From Marinomonas polaris DSM 16579 (GTDB lineage: Bacteria > Pseudomonadota > Gammaproteobacteria > Pseudomonadales > Marinomonadaceae): a stretch of DNA of 64,000 nucleotides. Made by a program: the position numbers and the translations under genes. Below are positions 63,869 through 64,000 of the stretch, piece after piece. The notes beneath the pieces are model-generated. The model had not been told where the DNA came from. It did no database searches and worked only from the letters and a program-made list of their open reading frames with translations. The stretch lies in NCBI RefSeq assembly GCF_900129155.1, contig NZ_FQVF01000017.1, forward strand, positions 53,799-117,798, in the 5' to 3' direction. Position 1 is the stretch's first letter. The number at the start of each line of letters is the position of its first letter.

Positions 63869-64000
63869 TGGACTTCCCTAAGTTTGCTAGACAGTAGTTT
63901 CTTCTAAAAAATACATTTCTTCGAACTTTGCAGGTGACACGCCGCCTGTATGAGAATGACGTTTTATCGGATTGTAGAACATCTCAATAAAATTAAATAT
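63869..64000. mobile_element. IS3-family insertion sequence, right-edge fragment
   Basis: From TGGACTTCCC at 63869 (a plausible terminal inverted repeat end beginning TG) the sequence runs inward to a transposase C-terminus on the minus strand and off the window. The element border is inferred from the start of this motif 18 bases before the transposase stop codon. The other end lies outside the window. Confidence 0.65.
63887..64000 (-). CDS. IS3-family transposase (OrfB), C-terminal part
   Basis: The frame is open from the right edge to TAG at 63887-63889, giving 37 residues. FIEMFYNPIKRHSHTGGVSP is the very characteristic end of the DDE integrase of IS3-family OrfB, where YNxxRxHS and GGxSP follow the catalytic glutamate. 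The catalytic residues are beyond the edge. It is not possible to say whether the complete gene is intact. Confidence 0.85.
   Translation of the reverse strand: MFNFIEMFYNPIKRHSHTGGVSPAKFEEMYFLEETTV

Overview
The window reads as chromosomal DNA of a marine gammaproteobacterium, most like Marinomonas or a close relative. That is an inference from gene order (mreB-mreC-mreD-maf-rng-yhdP-nitrilase, divergent gatC-gatA-gatB), the AT-leaning composition, rich uptake of organic acids, amino acids and purines, and many c-di-GMP proteins. I saw no tRNA, rRNA, prophage or CRISPR array. The only mobile element is the end of an IS3-family insertion sequence at the right edge.

Layout. (1) 1-2838: the start of a flavoprotein monooxygenase gene faces a sigma-54 activator of the AcoR type. 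The gap between them holds a near-consensus -24/-12 promoter, an IHF match and activator-like dyads. (2) 3067-8436: a signalling and housekeeping stretch with a GGDEF, an EAL and an HD-GYP protein, a thioredoxin-fold protein, an ASCH protein and an FMN reductase. (3) 9036-17385: LctP-family permease, then an acidic amino acid module: aspartase and a DAACS symporter behind a consensus sigma-54 promoter, and a sensor kinase and NtrC-type regulator that probably control it. (4) 17508-24507: an AGCS symporter, then a TctC and TctA-TctB uptake system with a PrpF/GalD-type isomerase and a divergent LysR regulator. (5) 24637-33128: a methyltransferase, two alkaline-phosphatase-fold envelope transferases (one EptA-like), an rRNA methyltransferase-like protein, and a PepSY/DUF2946 pair with Met/His-rich loops. 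(6) 33234-39088: a BMP-type nucleoside/purine ABC transporter with adenine deaminase. (7) 39579-46041: DGC, pseudouridine synthase, RlmM, L,D-transpeptidase, YkgJ, and a REC-REC-GGDEF regulator. (8) 46122-58677: GatCAB amidotransferase and the cell-shape/septum cluster. (9) 59210-63378: an AraC regulator divergent from an exported hydrolase, a NepI-like MFS exporter and a cyclophilin-like protein.

How the parts work together. Both sigma-54 activators have a matching promoter next door with a full activator-site, IHF, -24/-12 layout. In the aspartase case the activator dyad lies inside the 3' end of the regulator's own gene. The nutrient modules each pair a transporter with the first catabolic enzyme and, usually, a dedicated regulator. 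No clearly new defence or mobile system was found. The most informative leads are regulatory architecture, a likely ATT start codon for mreC, and a candidate metal-handling pair.
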